Below, piece by piece: positions 1 through 5,464 of a stretch of 8,183 nucleotides of DNA (position 1 is its first letter; each line of letters starts with the position of its first letter). Both the position numbers and the translations under genes were made by a program. The stretch is from Pseudomonadales bacterium (GTDB lineage Bacteria; Pseudomonadota; Gammaproteobacteria; Pseudomonadales; Moraxellaceae), in assembly GCA_013043915.1 (NCBI GenBank), contig JABEVH010000225.1:1-8183 (forward strand), in the 5' to 3' direction. Below the pieces are notes generated by a model. The model had not been told where the DNA came from and searched no databases. It saw only the letters and a list, made by a program, of their open reading frames with translations.

Positions 1-470
1 CGCTTTACCTGTCCAATATCGCTGAACATGTCACCCTGGTTCATCGTCGTGACCGCTTAAAATCAGAAAAAATACTTCAGGATCATATTGTTGAACGTGA
101 GAAGGAAGGCCGCATCCGTGTACTGTGGAACCACGCCCTCGAAGAAGTTCTTGGCGATGACAGCGGCGTTAACGCAGCCCTGCTACGTTCAACGGTCGAT
201 GATAGTACGTGCCGTATCGATGTGGCCGGCATATTTATCGCCATAGGGCACAAACCTAATACTGATATTTTTGCGGATCAGCTGGAACTGCGTAACGGAT
301 ATGTCGTGGTCAAGGGTGGCCTGGATGGTCAAGCGACTGCGACCAGCGTGCCTGGTGTTTTTGCTGCCGGAGATGTCGCTGACCATGTTTACCGTCAAGC
401 CATTACCTCGGCAGGATCAGGCTGCATGGCCGCTCTGGATGCGGAACGCTACCTCGATAATCTGGAATGA
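1..470 (+). CDS. trxB: Thioredoxin reductase, C-terminal half (5' end outside window)
   Basis: This is the last 155 codons of a low-molecular-weight thioredoxin reductase, read in the frame that begins at base 3. The enzyme is a cytoplasmic FAD protein that uses NADPH to reduce thioredoxin. The visible part starts in the NADPH-binding domain: the LYLSNIA segment leads to HRRD (bases 42-53), the motif that binds the 2'-phosphate of NADPH. It then runs through IAIGHKPNT into the C-terminal FAD-domain signature PGVFAAGDV, followed by YRQAITSAGSGCMAALDAER, as in E. coli TrxB. The redox CxxC lies before this part of the protein and so is outside the window. The residue matching E. coli Arg181 is lysine here. 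The stop codon overlaps the aat start (ATGA), so the two genes are probably co-transcribed and translationally coupled. The family assignment is secure; the missing N-terminus cannot be judged. Confidence 0.97.
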   Translation, partial: LYLSNIAEHVTLVHRRDRLKSEKILQDHIVEREKEGRIRVLWNHALEEVLGDDSGVNAALLRSTVDDSTCRIDVAGIFIAIGHKPNTDIFADQLELRNGYVVVKGGLDGQATATSVPGVFAAGDVADHVYRQAITSAGSGCMAALDAERYLDNLE

Positions 471-1183
471 AACCGGTCTTGCCCTGGGTGAATTCCCTAA
501 AGGAATTCCCCTCACCGCACCATGCCTTGCACGACCCCAACGGGTTACTGGCTGCGGGTGGTGAGCTCTCCGTACCCTGGCTATTGCATGCTTATCAGCA
601 AGGTACGTTTCCCTGGTTTGGTGAAGGTGCCCCCTTGCTCTGGTGGTCTCCTGATCCACGTGGGGTCTTATGGGCCAAGGACCTTAGCATCAGTCACTCC
701 TTACGTAAAACACTGCGCCAAAGCCGTTACCGCGTGTTCGTGGACTCCAATTTTGCTGATGTTATAAGAGCTTGTGCTCAACCACGTGCGTATACAGCTG
801 AAACATGGATTAGCCCTGCCATGCAACAGGCCTATATCGACTTGCACGCAGCTGGCTATGCACACAGCCTGGAAGTCATCAATGAACAGGGTCAGTTGGT
901 TGGTGGTATCTATGGCGTTTGTCTGGGGCGTATGTTCTTTGGGGAGTCCATGTTCAGCCGTGTACCCAATGCTTCAAAAATAGCTTTAGTGTTCTTAGTG
1001 CGCCGGCTAGAGCAAGCGGGCTGTAAACTCATCGACACCCAATTACCTAATCCCCACCTGCAATCCTTGGGGGGAAGCCTATTGCCCCGGCATGAATTTC
1101 TGCGGCACGTACATACTGCGATGCAACAGCCTCTGGACATGGCATGGTCTGGAGAACTCCACTGGTCAGAGCTTAATGCATGA
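467..1183 (+). CDS. aat: Leucyl/phenylalanyl-tRNA-protein transferase
   Basis: Aat attaches leucine or phenylalanine from aminoacyl-tRNA to proteins starting with Lys or Arg. This creates a primary N-degron that ClpS recognises and ClpAP degrades. The 238-residue length is usual for the family. Family signatures run in order: FPWF (48-51), WWSPDPR (59-65), TWI (113-115), the GGIYGV stretch leading to FFGESMFSR (157-165), and LIDTQ (188-192). In LIDTQ, Asp190 and Gln192 match the catalytic Asp186 and Gln188 of E. coli Aat. The start ATG overlaps the trxB stop by four bases and has only a poor Shine-Dalgarno sequence (TCTGGA), so translation probably depends on ribosomes finishing trxB. Bpt follows 73 bases downstream and works in the same pathway. 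A small inverted repeat lies in codons 8-14. The gene looks intact. Confidence 0.97.
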   Translation: MKPVLPWVNSLKEFPSPHHALHDPNGLLAAGGELSVPWLLHAYQQGTFPWFGEGAPLLWWSPDPRGVLWAKDLSISHSLRKTLRQSRYRVFVDSNFADVIRACAQPRAYTAETWISPAMQQAYIDLHAAGYAHSLEVINEQGQLVGGIYGVCLGRMFFGESMFSRVPNASKIALVFLVRRLEQAGCKLIDTQLPNPHLQSLGGSLLPRHEFLRHVHTAMQQPLDMAWSGELHWSELNA

Positions 1184-1245
1184 GTGCACCAATACCCCAA
1201 AATGACCTGCTATGATTAATCTTGGGCGGGTTTAGATTTTGACTC

Positions 1246-1249
1246 AGGA
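1246..1249 (+). promoter_or_regulatory. Shine-Dalgarno deciding the bpt start
   Basis: AGGA lies 7 bases before the ATG at 1257. It supports that codon over the in-frame TTG at 1239, which has no purine-rich block at a useful distance. The resulting 235 residues, beginning close to the conserved LKFY, agree with Pseudomonas-type Bpt. Confidence 0.75.
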
Positions 1250-1256
1250 TGACTAC

Positions 1257-1964
1257 ATGAGTTCAGTGCGGGAACTAAAATTTTACAGTACGGCAGAACA
1301 TGCCTGCAGCTACCTGGATAATCGCCAGGCCTCGACGCTATTTGCCGATCCGCAGTCGACGATGTCAGCTGCGCTGTACGGTGAACTCAGTGACTTAGGC
1401 TTCAGACGTAGCGGCAACTTTGTCTACCGCCCCCATTGCCAACCCTGCCAGGCATGTATTCCTGTACGTATTCCCGTGGCCTGCTTTAAACCCAACCGTT
1501 CACAAAGACGTGTCTGGGCTATGAATCAGGACCTGGATATCACAACAACCATGCCTGGACTGACCGAAGAACGTTATGATCTTTATGATCGTTACATCCG
1601 TCACCGCCATGCCGATGGAGACATGTTTCCGCCCAGTGTCGATCAGTTTGTATCTTTCCTCCAGTCGGCATGGAGCGATACCTGCTTTATCGAGTTCCGT
1701 CTTCATGGCCAGCTGGTTGCTGTCGCTGTTTGCGACTGGTTACCGCATGGCATGTCAGCCACCTATACCTTTTTTGAACCGCAACAGGCAACCCGAAGCC
1801 TGGGCACGTTCGCCATCCTCTGGCAAATCGAAGAATGCCGTCGTATGCAACACCACGCTGTTTATTTAGGCTACTGGATAAAGCAATCTGCCAAGATGCG
1901 TTACAAATCAGTATTCCGGCCGATGGAGATGCTGATACATGATGAATGGCTAATGGCTAAGTAA
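1257..1964 (+). CDS. bpt: Aspartate/glutamate leucyltransferase (Bpt/Ate family)
   Basis: Bpt transfers leucine from Leu-tRNA onto proteins beginning with Asp or Glu, turning secondary destabilising residues into ClpS-recognised N-degrons. It is homologous to eukaryotic arginyltransferase ATE1; E. coli lacks it. The protein has 235 residues. The N-terminal ATE domain shows Cys17 in CSYL and the cluster CQPCQAC (Cys61, Cys64, Cys67), equivalent to the metal or Fe-S binding cysteines of ATE proteins. The C-terminal GNAT-like domain shows RHADGDMFPP (117-126), the YTFFEP segment, YLGYWIK (203-209) and YKSVFRPME (216-224). A longer reading from a TTG at 1239 would add six residues and is less likely. 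The gene lies between aat and infA on the same strand. No convincing promoter was found in the 73-base gap before it. Older annotation may call it ate; the leucyl specificity is inferred from the family. Confidence 0.95.
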   Translation: MSSVRELKFYSTAEHACSYLDNRQASTLFADPQSTMSAALYGELSDLGFRRSGNFVYRPHCQPCQACIPVRIPVACFKPNRSQRRVWAMNQDLDITTTMPGLTEERYDLYDRYIRHRHADGDMFPPSVDQFVSFLQSAWSDTCFIEFRLHGQLVAVAVCDWLPHGMSATYTFFEPQQATRSLGTFAILWQIEECRRMQHHAVYLGYWIKQSAKMRYKSVFRPMEMLIHDEWLMAK

Positions 1965-1989
1965 TATCATTCTTTTCGTGATGCCCCCT

Positions 1990-2017
1990 TTGCCCCAGAG
2001 CATTTTTGATGCACAAT
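1990..2017 (+). promoter_or_regulatory. Weak candidate sigma-70 promoter for infA
   Basis: TTGCCC (1990-1995) and CACAAT (2012-2017) are separated by 16 bases; each matches four of six consensus bases. They lie in the 93-base bpt-infA gap, where a separate promoter is plausible because infA is usually expressed more strongly than the transferase genes. This is only a weak match and could be chance. Confidence 0.22.
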
Positions 2018-2042
2018 CACCGCCTCTTGCAAAATGGCTTCC

Positions 2043-2047
2043 GGAGG
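2043..2047 (+). promoter_or_regulatory. Shine-Dalgarno of infA
   Basis: GGAGG, followed by T, lies 10 bases before the ATG at 2058, with a second AGGA closer in. This places the start at 2058 rather than at the in-frame ATG at 2034, which would put the Shine-Dalgarno inside the coding region and add eight non-conserved residues. Confidence 0.8.
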
Positions 2048-2057
2048 TCAGGACTTA

Positions 2058-2276
2058 ATGTCCAAAGAAGATACCCTAGAACTCGACGGCACTGTCATCG
2101 AGACACTACCTAACACCATGTTCCGTGTTCAACTAGAAAACGGCCATGTCGTGACCGCTCACATATCAGGCAAGATGCGTAAGCACTATATTCGCATTCT
2201 GACCGGGGATCAGGTTAAAGTGGAAATGACACCCTATGACGTGACCAAGGGACGTATCACTTACCGCGTCCGCTGA
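2058..2276 (+). CDS. infA: Translation initiation factor IF-1
   Basis: IF-1 is the small OB-fold factor that binds the 30S A site during initiation and helps IF-2 and IF-3 select the initiator tRNA. The 72-residue product matches the length of E. coli IF-1. It shows the nearly invariant core ETLPNTMFRVQLENGHVV, then HISGKMRKHYIRILTGD, and ends with TPYDVTKGRITYRVR. The S1-like OB domain fills the whole protein. The start is set by a strong Shine-Dalgarno at 2043-2047. The gene is last in the plus-strand trxB-aat-bpt-infA run, though it may have its own promoter. It faces clpA tail to tail, with a GC-rich hairpin in the 81-base spacer. The neighbourhood with aat and clpA is conserved in gammaproteobacteria. 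Nothing is odd in the gene itself. Confidence 0.98.
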   Translation: MSKEDTLELDGTVIETLPNTMFRVQLENGHVVTAHISGKMRKHYIRILTGDQVKVEMTPYDVTKGRITYRVR

Positions 2277-2319
2277 CCACCCCACTTGAGCGTTTCCGTC
2301 TCAATAGACTGTTTCCTTC

Positions 2320-2349
2320 GCAGGGAGGGGGCGTGGCCGCCCCTCCTGC
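2320..2349. terminator. GC-rich hairpin between convergent infA and clpA
   Basis: GCAGG-(G)-AGGGG-(G)-CG on the left arm pairs with CG-CCCCT-CCTGC on the right arm. That gives about 12 G/C-rich pairs with two single-G bulges and a short loop. Its position between two convergent genes suits a bidirectional terminator. Neither side has a clear run of T directly after the stem, so intrinsic termination is not certain. A second, weaker stem, AAACC (2353-2357) with GGTTT (2364-2368), follows, overlaps the clpA stop codon, and leads into a T-rich stretch on the plus strand; it could help terminate infA transcripts. Confidence 0.5.
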
Positions 2350-2357
2350 AGAAAACC

Positions 2358-4619
2358 TCAAGCGGTTTCTGTTTCTTCAACATCAAGGTGTAAATGATCA
2401 CCCTCTACCGTAACATGCACGCGACCTCCGCGATCAGCGAGTTCGCCAAAAAGTATCTTTTCAGCGAGAACCTTTTTCAACTCCTCCTGAATCAATCTGG
2501 CCATAGGCCTAGCTCCCATGGTCTTGTCATAGCCATGCACAGCCAACCATGTACGCGCTTCCTGATCGACTTCAATCAGTACATGCTTGTCATCAAGCTG
2601 CGCCTGTAACTCCACCAGGAACTTATCCACCACATTCTCGATAATTTTTTGATTCAGCGATTCAAACTGGATGATCGAATCGAGACGGTTGCGGAACTCC
2701 GGCGAAAATATCTTGCGCAGGGTCTCCATGGCATCCGTTGAGTTATCCTGAGCAGCAAAACCAATCGAGGCGTGGCTCATCGCCTCAGCTCCCGCATTGG
2801 TCGTCATCACCAGGATAACGTTACGAAAATCAGATTTTCGACCATTATTATCCGTCAAGGCGCCATGATCCATCACCTGTAAAAGCAGGTTATAGACATC
2901 AGGATGAGCTTTTTCAATTTCATCAAGCAACAGGACACAATGCGGATGTTTACTCACGGCTTCAGTCAGTAATCCACCCTGATCATAGCCAACATAACCA
3001 GGGGGCGCACCAATCAGACGCGAGACGGTATGGCGCTCCATATATTCCGACATATCAAAACGAAGCAGCTCTATCCCTAAGGATTTAGCCAGCTGACGCG
3101 TGACCTCGGTTTTGCCCACACCGGTAGGGCCTGCGAACAAAAAGCACCCTATCGGCTTTTCAGGTGCCTTGAGCCCCGCACGGGATAACTTGATGGCTGA
3201 AGCCAGCACATCAATAGCCTTATCCTGTCCAAATACCGTCATTTTCAGATCACGTTCAAGATTGCGTAGCGCTTCCTTATCATTAACCGATACCGATTTA
3301 GGAGGAATCCTTGCAATTTTGGCCACGATATCTTCAATTTCAGTGACACCGATTATTTTCTTACGCTTGCTGGGAACCTGCAAACGCTGAAAGGCTCCAG
3401 CCTCATCGATGACGTCAATAGCTTTATCAGGCAAAAAACGCTCATTGATATAGCGTTCAGCCAGTTCAGCGGCCACCTGCAATGCTTTATCGGCATAACG
3501 CACACCGTGGTGCTCCTCAAAGCGCGATTTGAGCCCTTTGAGTATCTGGTAAGTCTCTTCAACACTGGGCTCTTTGACATCAATTTTCTGGAAACGACGC
3601 GCCAGAGCTCTATCTTTCTCAAAAATACCGCGGTACTCCTGATAGGTTGTCGAACCCATACATTTAAGCGACCCTGAAGCCAGCATTGGTTTGATCAGAT
3701 TGGAAGCATCCATGACTCCACCTGAAGCGGCCCCAGCACCAATGATCGTATGAATTTCATCGATAAACAGGATAGCACCCTCCTGTTTACGCAGCTCAGC
3801 CAACAATGACTTGAGCCGTTTTTCAAAATCGCCTCGGTATTTAGTACCCGCCAGCAAAGCTCCCAAATCCAGAGCATAGACCGTAGAGCCCGAGATAGCT
3901 TCAGGAACTCTTCCTTCGATGATCAGCCACGCCAGACCTTCAGCAATCGCTGTTTTACCGACACCGGGCTCACCGACCAAGAGGGGATTATTTTTGCGGC
4001 GACGGCATAAAACCTGAATAGCCCGCTCAATTTCTTCATCCCGACCTACCAGAGGATCGATACAACCGGCCTTGGCCTGCTCATTTAAATTCGTGGTGTA
4101 GGCATCCAGAGGACTGTTGGACGGCGTTTCACTGGCCGATTCCTCATCACTGGATTCTTGCTGATCCTGTTGACCTGGGTCGTTCACCTTGGCAATGCCA
4201 TGGGAAATGTAATTGACCACATCAATGCGCGTGATTGCCTGATGCTTAAGAAAGAATACAGCCTGTGACTCCTGCTCAGAGAAAATGGCAACCAGCACAT
4301 TGGCACCATTGACTTCTTTCTTGCCCGAGGACTGCACATGAAACACCGCACGTTGCAAAACGCGCTGAAAACCTAACGTAGGCTGCGTATCCTTAGATGA
4401 ATCATGCGTTGCAATCAACGGTGTGGTTTCGTCGATGAAATGCATCAGATCACGACGCAAGGCGCTAACATCCGCCCCACAGGCTTTCAAAACACGCATG
4501 GCTGATTCATTATCCAGCAAAGCCAGCAGCAAATGTTCCACGGTCATGAACTCATGTCGCTTGGCACGAGCATCGCGGAACGCAAAATTCAGAGTGACTT
4601 CTAGATCCTTGCTCAGCAT
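2358..4619 (-). CDS. clpA: ATP-dependent Clp protease ATP-binding subunit ClpA
   Basis: ClpA is the hexameric AAA+ unfoldase that feeds substrates into ClpP; with ClpS it degrades N-degron proteins. The 753 residues compare with 758 in E. coli. Domains in order: a double Clp-N repeat (about 1-145) that docks ClpS; an acidic Gln/Ser/Glu-rich linker (about 147-170); AAA+ module 1 with Walker A GEPGVGKT (216-223) and Walker B ILFIDE (283-288); AAA+ module 2 with GPTGVGKT (497-504) and VLLLDE (562-567); and a C-terminal small domain with GYDKTMGARPMARLIQ. The ClpP-docking loop is IGF (619-621), a recognised variant of the E. coli IGL. The start ATG has a purine-rich GAGGTAGG upstream. Only 15 bases separate it from the clpS stop, so clpS-clpA is an operon here; in E. 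coli the pair is also adjacent. The gene appears complete. Confidence 0.98.
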   Translation of the reverse strand: MLSKDLEVTLNFAFRDARAKRHEFMTVEHLLLALLDNESAMRVLKACGADVSALRRDLMHFIDETTPLIATHDSSKDTQPTLGFQRVLQRAVFHVQSSGKKEVNGANVLVAIFSEQESQAVFFLKHQAITRIDVVNYISHGIAKVNDPGQQDQQESSDEESASETPSNSPLDAYTTNLNEQAKAGCIDPLVGRDEEIERAIQVLCRRRKNNPLLVGEPGVGKTAIAEGLAWLIIEGRVPEAISGSTVYALDLGALLAGTKYRGDFEKRLKSLLAELRKQEGAILFIDEIHTIIGAGAASGGVMDASNLIKPMLASGSLKCMGSTTYQEYRGIFEKDRALARRFQKIDVKEPSVEETYQILKGLKSRFEEHHGVRYADKALQVAAELAERYINERFLPDKAIDVIDEAGAFQRLQVPSKRKKIIGVTEIEDIVAKIARIPPKSVSVNDKEALRNLERDLKMTVFGQDKAIDVLASAIKLSRAGLKAPEKPIGCFLFAGPTGVGKTEVTRQLAKSLGIELLRFDMSEYMERHTVSRLIGAPPGYVGYDQGGLLTEAVSKHPHCVLLLDEIEKAHPDVYNLLLQVMDHGALTDNNGRKSDFRNVILVMTTNAGAEAMSHASIGFAAQDNSTDAMETLRKIFSPEFRNRLDSIIQFESLNQKIIENVVDKFLVELQAQLDDKHVLIEVDQEARTWLAVHGYDKTMGARPMARLIQEELKKVLAEKILFGELADRGGRVHVTVEGDHLHLDVEETETA

Positions 4620-4634
4620 GATTGCCTACCTCTC

Positions 4635-4991
4635 TCAAGCCTGCTCGACCTGGCACAATAACGGGTGCTGGTTCTGCTGGGCAAATTCAATGACCTGCAT
4701 AGCTTTGGTTTCTGCAACATCCCGGGTATAACACCCCACAGCGGCCCTCCCTTGCTGGTGGATCAGCAACATGATACGCGTAGCTTGCTCACGCTGCAGA
4801 CCAAAAAAAGATTCAAGTACCTCGACGACAAACTCCATGGGCGTATAGTCATCGTTCAACAAAACAACCTTATACATGGGAGGCGGGGCTAACTGAGGTA
4901 AACTTTTTTCAACAGCCACCCCCTCCTCATGCCAGGGATCTTCCTGTTCCCCTCCTTGACATACTAGTTCAAGACTTGAAGATTTTCTCAT
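4635..4991 (-). CDS. clpS: ATP-dependent Clp protease adaptor ClpS
   Basis: ClpS binds proteins with N-terminal Leu, Phe, Tyr or Trp and hands them to the ClpA N-domain. With the chosen ATG the protein has 118 residues: a flexible acidic N-terminal extension (about 1-37) and the folded core from PPPMYKVVLLNDDYTPMEF onward. Residues matching the E. coli N-degron pocket are present: Asn46, Asp47, Asp48, Thr50, Met52, Met74 and His78 (E. coli 34, 35, 36, 38, 40, 62 and 66). The core ends with AETKAMQV and QHPLLCQVEQA. The frame stays open for 37 more codons upstream (to an ATG at 5102), but that stretch is cysteine-rich and unlike ClpS, so 4991 is preferred from family length. No Shine-Dalgarno precedes it. 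A three-codon ATG-TGG-CCA-TGA overlaps the start. The gene is transcribed divergently from cspD. Confidence 0.95.
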   Translation of the reverse strand: MRKSSSLELVCQGGEQEDPWHEEGVAVEKSLPQLAPPPMYKVVLLNDDYTPMEFVVEVLESFFGLQREQATRIMLLIHQQGRAAVGCYTRDVAETKAMQVIEFAQQNQHPLLCQVEQA

Positions 4992-5090
4992 GGCCACATG
5001 GCAACAGTTTTGTAGCAAAATTGAAATTAACGCGGACTGGCCCACACACATGCACCGCACCTTTAATCTATTTTGGGACTTGACAGCCTG

Positions 5091-5121
5091 ATTACAATGC
5101 AAGATCTTCGCAAACTGTCGA
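5091..5121 (-). promoter_or_regulatory. Tentative clpS promoter elements
   Basis: On the minus strand TCGACA (5121-5116) matches five of six -35 bases and TGTAAT (5096-5091) five of six -10 bases. They are separated by 19 bases, about two more than ideal. They lie about 100 bases upstream of the clpS start. On the plus strand a perfect TTGACA at 5080-5085 has only a poor partner (GATCTT, 5103-5108). The assignment is low confidence. Confidence 0.28.
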
Positions 5122-5133
5122 AAATTACAACAA

Positions 5134-5149
5134 AGTGACAGATGTCACA
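5134..5149. promoter_or_regulatory. CRP/Vfr-like palindrome in the clpS-cspD spacer
   Basis: AGTGA-CAGATG-TCACA matches nine of ten positions of the CRP half-sites TGTGA-N6-TCACA. Seen as a simple inverted repeat it is GTGACA-GA-TGTCAC, with perfect arms. It lies about 70 bases upstream of the cspD start and 143 bases upstream of clpS. CRP control of cspD has been reported in E. coli, which makes the site plausible. A possible cspD -10 (TACACT, 5156-5161) would put its centre near -26, a position that normally blocks rather than activates, so the direction of any effect is open. Confidence 0.5.
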
Positions 5150-5203
5150 GAAATGTACACTATCGGCAACTCCCGGTCAGGAGGCCGTTTAAACCAACCA
5201 TTC

Positions 5204-5210
5204 AAGGAGG
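5204..5210 (+). promoter_or_regulatory. Very strong Shine-Dalgarno of cspD
   Basis: AAGGAGG is a full match to the 16S rRNA tail and ends 7 bases before the cspD ATG, the optimal spacing. This suggests efficient translation once the message is made and fixes the start codon. Confidence 0.9.
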
Positions 5211-5217
5211 ATGTAAC

Positions 5218-5460
5218 ATGACCAACGGTACCGTCAAGTGGTTCAACAATACCAAGGGATACGGGTTTGTTCGTGCAGAGGGGCGCGATGATGACCTGTT
5301 TGTCCACTACTCATACATACAGATGGATGGCTACCGCAGCCTAAAAGCCGGGCAAGCGGTTGAATTTGATGAAGTTGTCCGTGACCATGGCTTACATGCC
5401 ATCAACCTGCGCTGCAAAGTAGCAGCACAGGTTCATCGACAGCATGAAGCTACGGCTTGA
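5218..5460 (+). CDS. cspD: Cold-shock-fold nucleic-acid-binding protein, CspD type
   Basis: A single cold-shock domain that binds single-stranded nucleic acid. E. coli CspD is a stationary-phase protein that inhibits DNA replication rather than a cold-induced chaperone; the same role here is inferred. The protein has 80 residues. GTVKWFNNTKGYGFV contains RNP1 (KGYGFV, 13-18), and DLFVHY (26-31) forms RNP2. IQMDGYRSLKAGQAVEFD is the feature that separates CspD from CspA-type proteins, which have a different loop there. A basic/polar tail (about 67-80) extends beyond the fold. The gene diverges from clpS, as in E. coli, where CspD is reported to be degraded by Lon. It ends only four bases from the icd stop codon, so no terminator fits between them. 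The call as a cold-shock protein is certain; the CspD subtype is likely. Confidence 0.93.
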   Translation: MTNGTVKWFNNTKGYGFVRAEGRDDDLFVHYSYIQMDGYRSLKAGQAVEFDEVVRDHGLHAINLRCKVAAQVHRQHEATA

Positions 5461-5464
5461 CCGC

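Noticed and set aside
910..1200. Minus-strand open frame opposite aat
   Set aside because: It is a shadow of the conserved aat gene; its product is cysteine/arginine-rich without any recognisable domain.
1196..1226. CCCAA...TTGGG stem between aat and bpt as a terminator
   Set aside because: Only five pairs with a 21-base loop and no proper T-run; too weak to support.
1239..1256. TTG start for bpt
   Set aside because: There is no Shine-Dalgarno at a suitable distance, while AGGA sits 7 bases before the ATG at 1257 and gives the usual length.
2034..2057. Upstream ATG for infA
   Set aside because: The added residues are not part of IF-1 and the strong GGAGG would fall inside the coding region.
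1965..2057. Possible serW-type tRNA in this neighbourhood, as in E. coli
   Set aside because: In E. coli serW lies between infA and clpA. I looked there (2277-2357) and in the bpt-infA gap, and saw no cloverleaf or TTCAA-type T-loop; both gaps are too short or lack the features.
2394..2609. Plus-strand frame opposite the clpA 3' end
   Set aside because: Antisense shadow of clpA, with no start signal and no recognisable family.
4992..5102. N-terminal extension of clpS to an ATG at 5102
   Set aside because: It would give 155 residues with a cysteine-rich start unlike any ClpS I know and would run through the region with promoter-like elements. Family length fits the ATG at 4991.
5101..5108. 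Palindrome AAGATCTT, seen again near 8125-8132
   Set aside because: An 8-base palindrome occurring twice in 8 kb in unrelated contexts is compatible with chance.
5125..5307. Minus-strand 60-codon frame overlapping the cspD start
   Set aside because: It lies antisense to the conserved cold-shock domain and has no ribosome-binding site or family resemblance.
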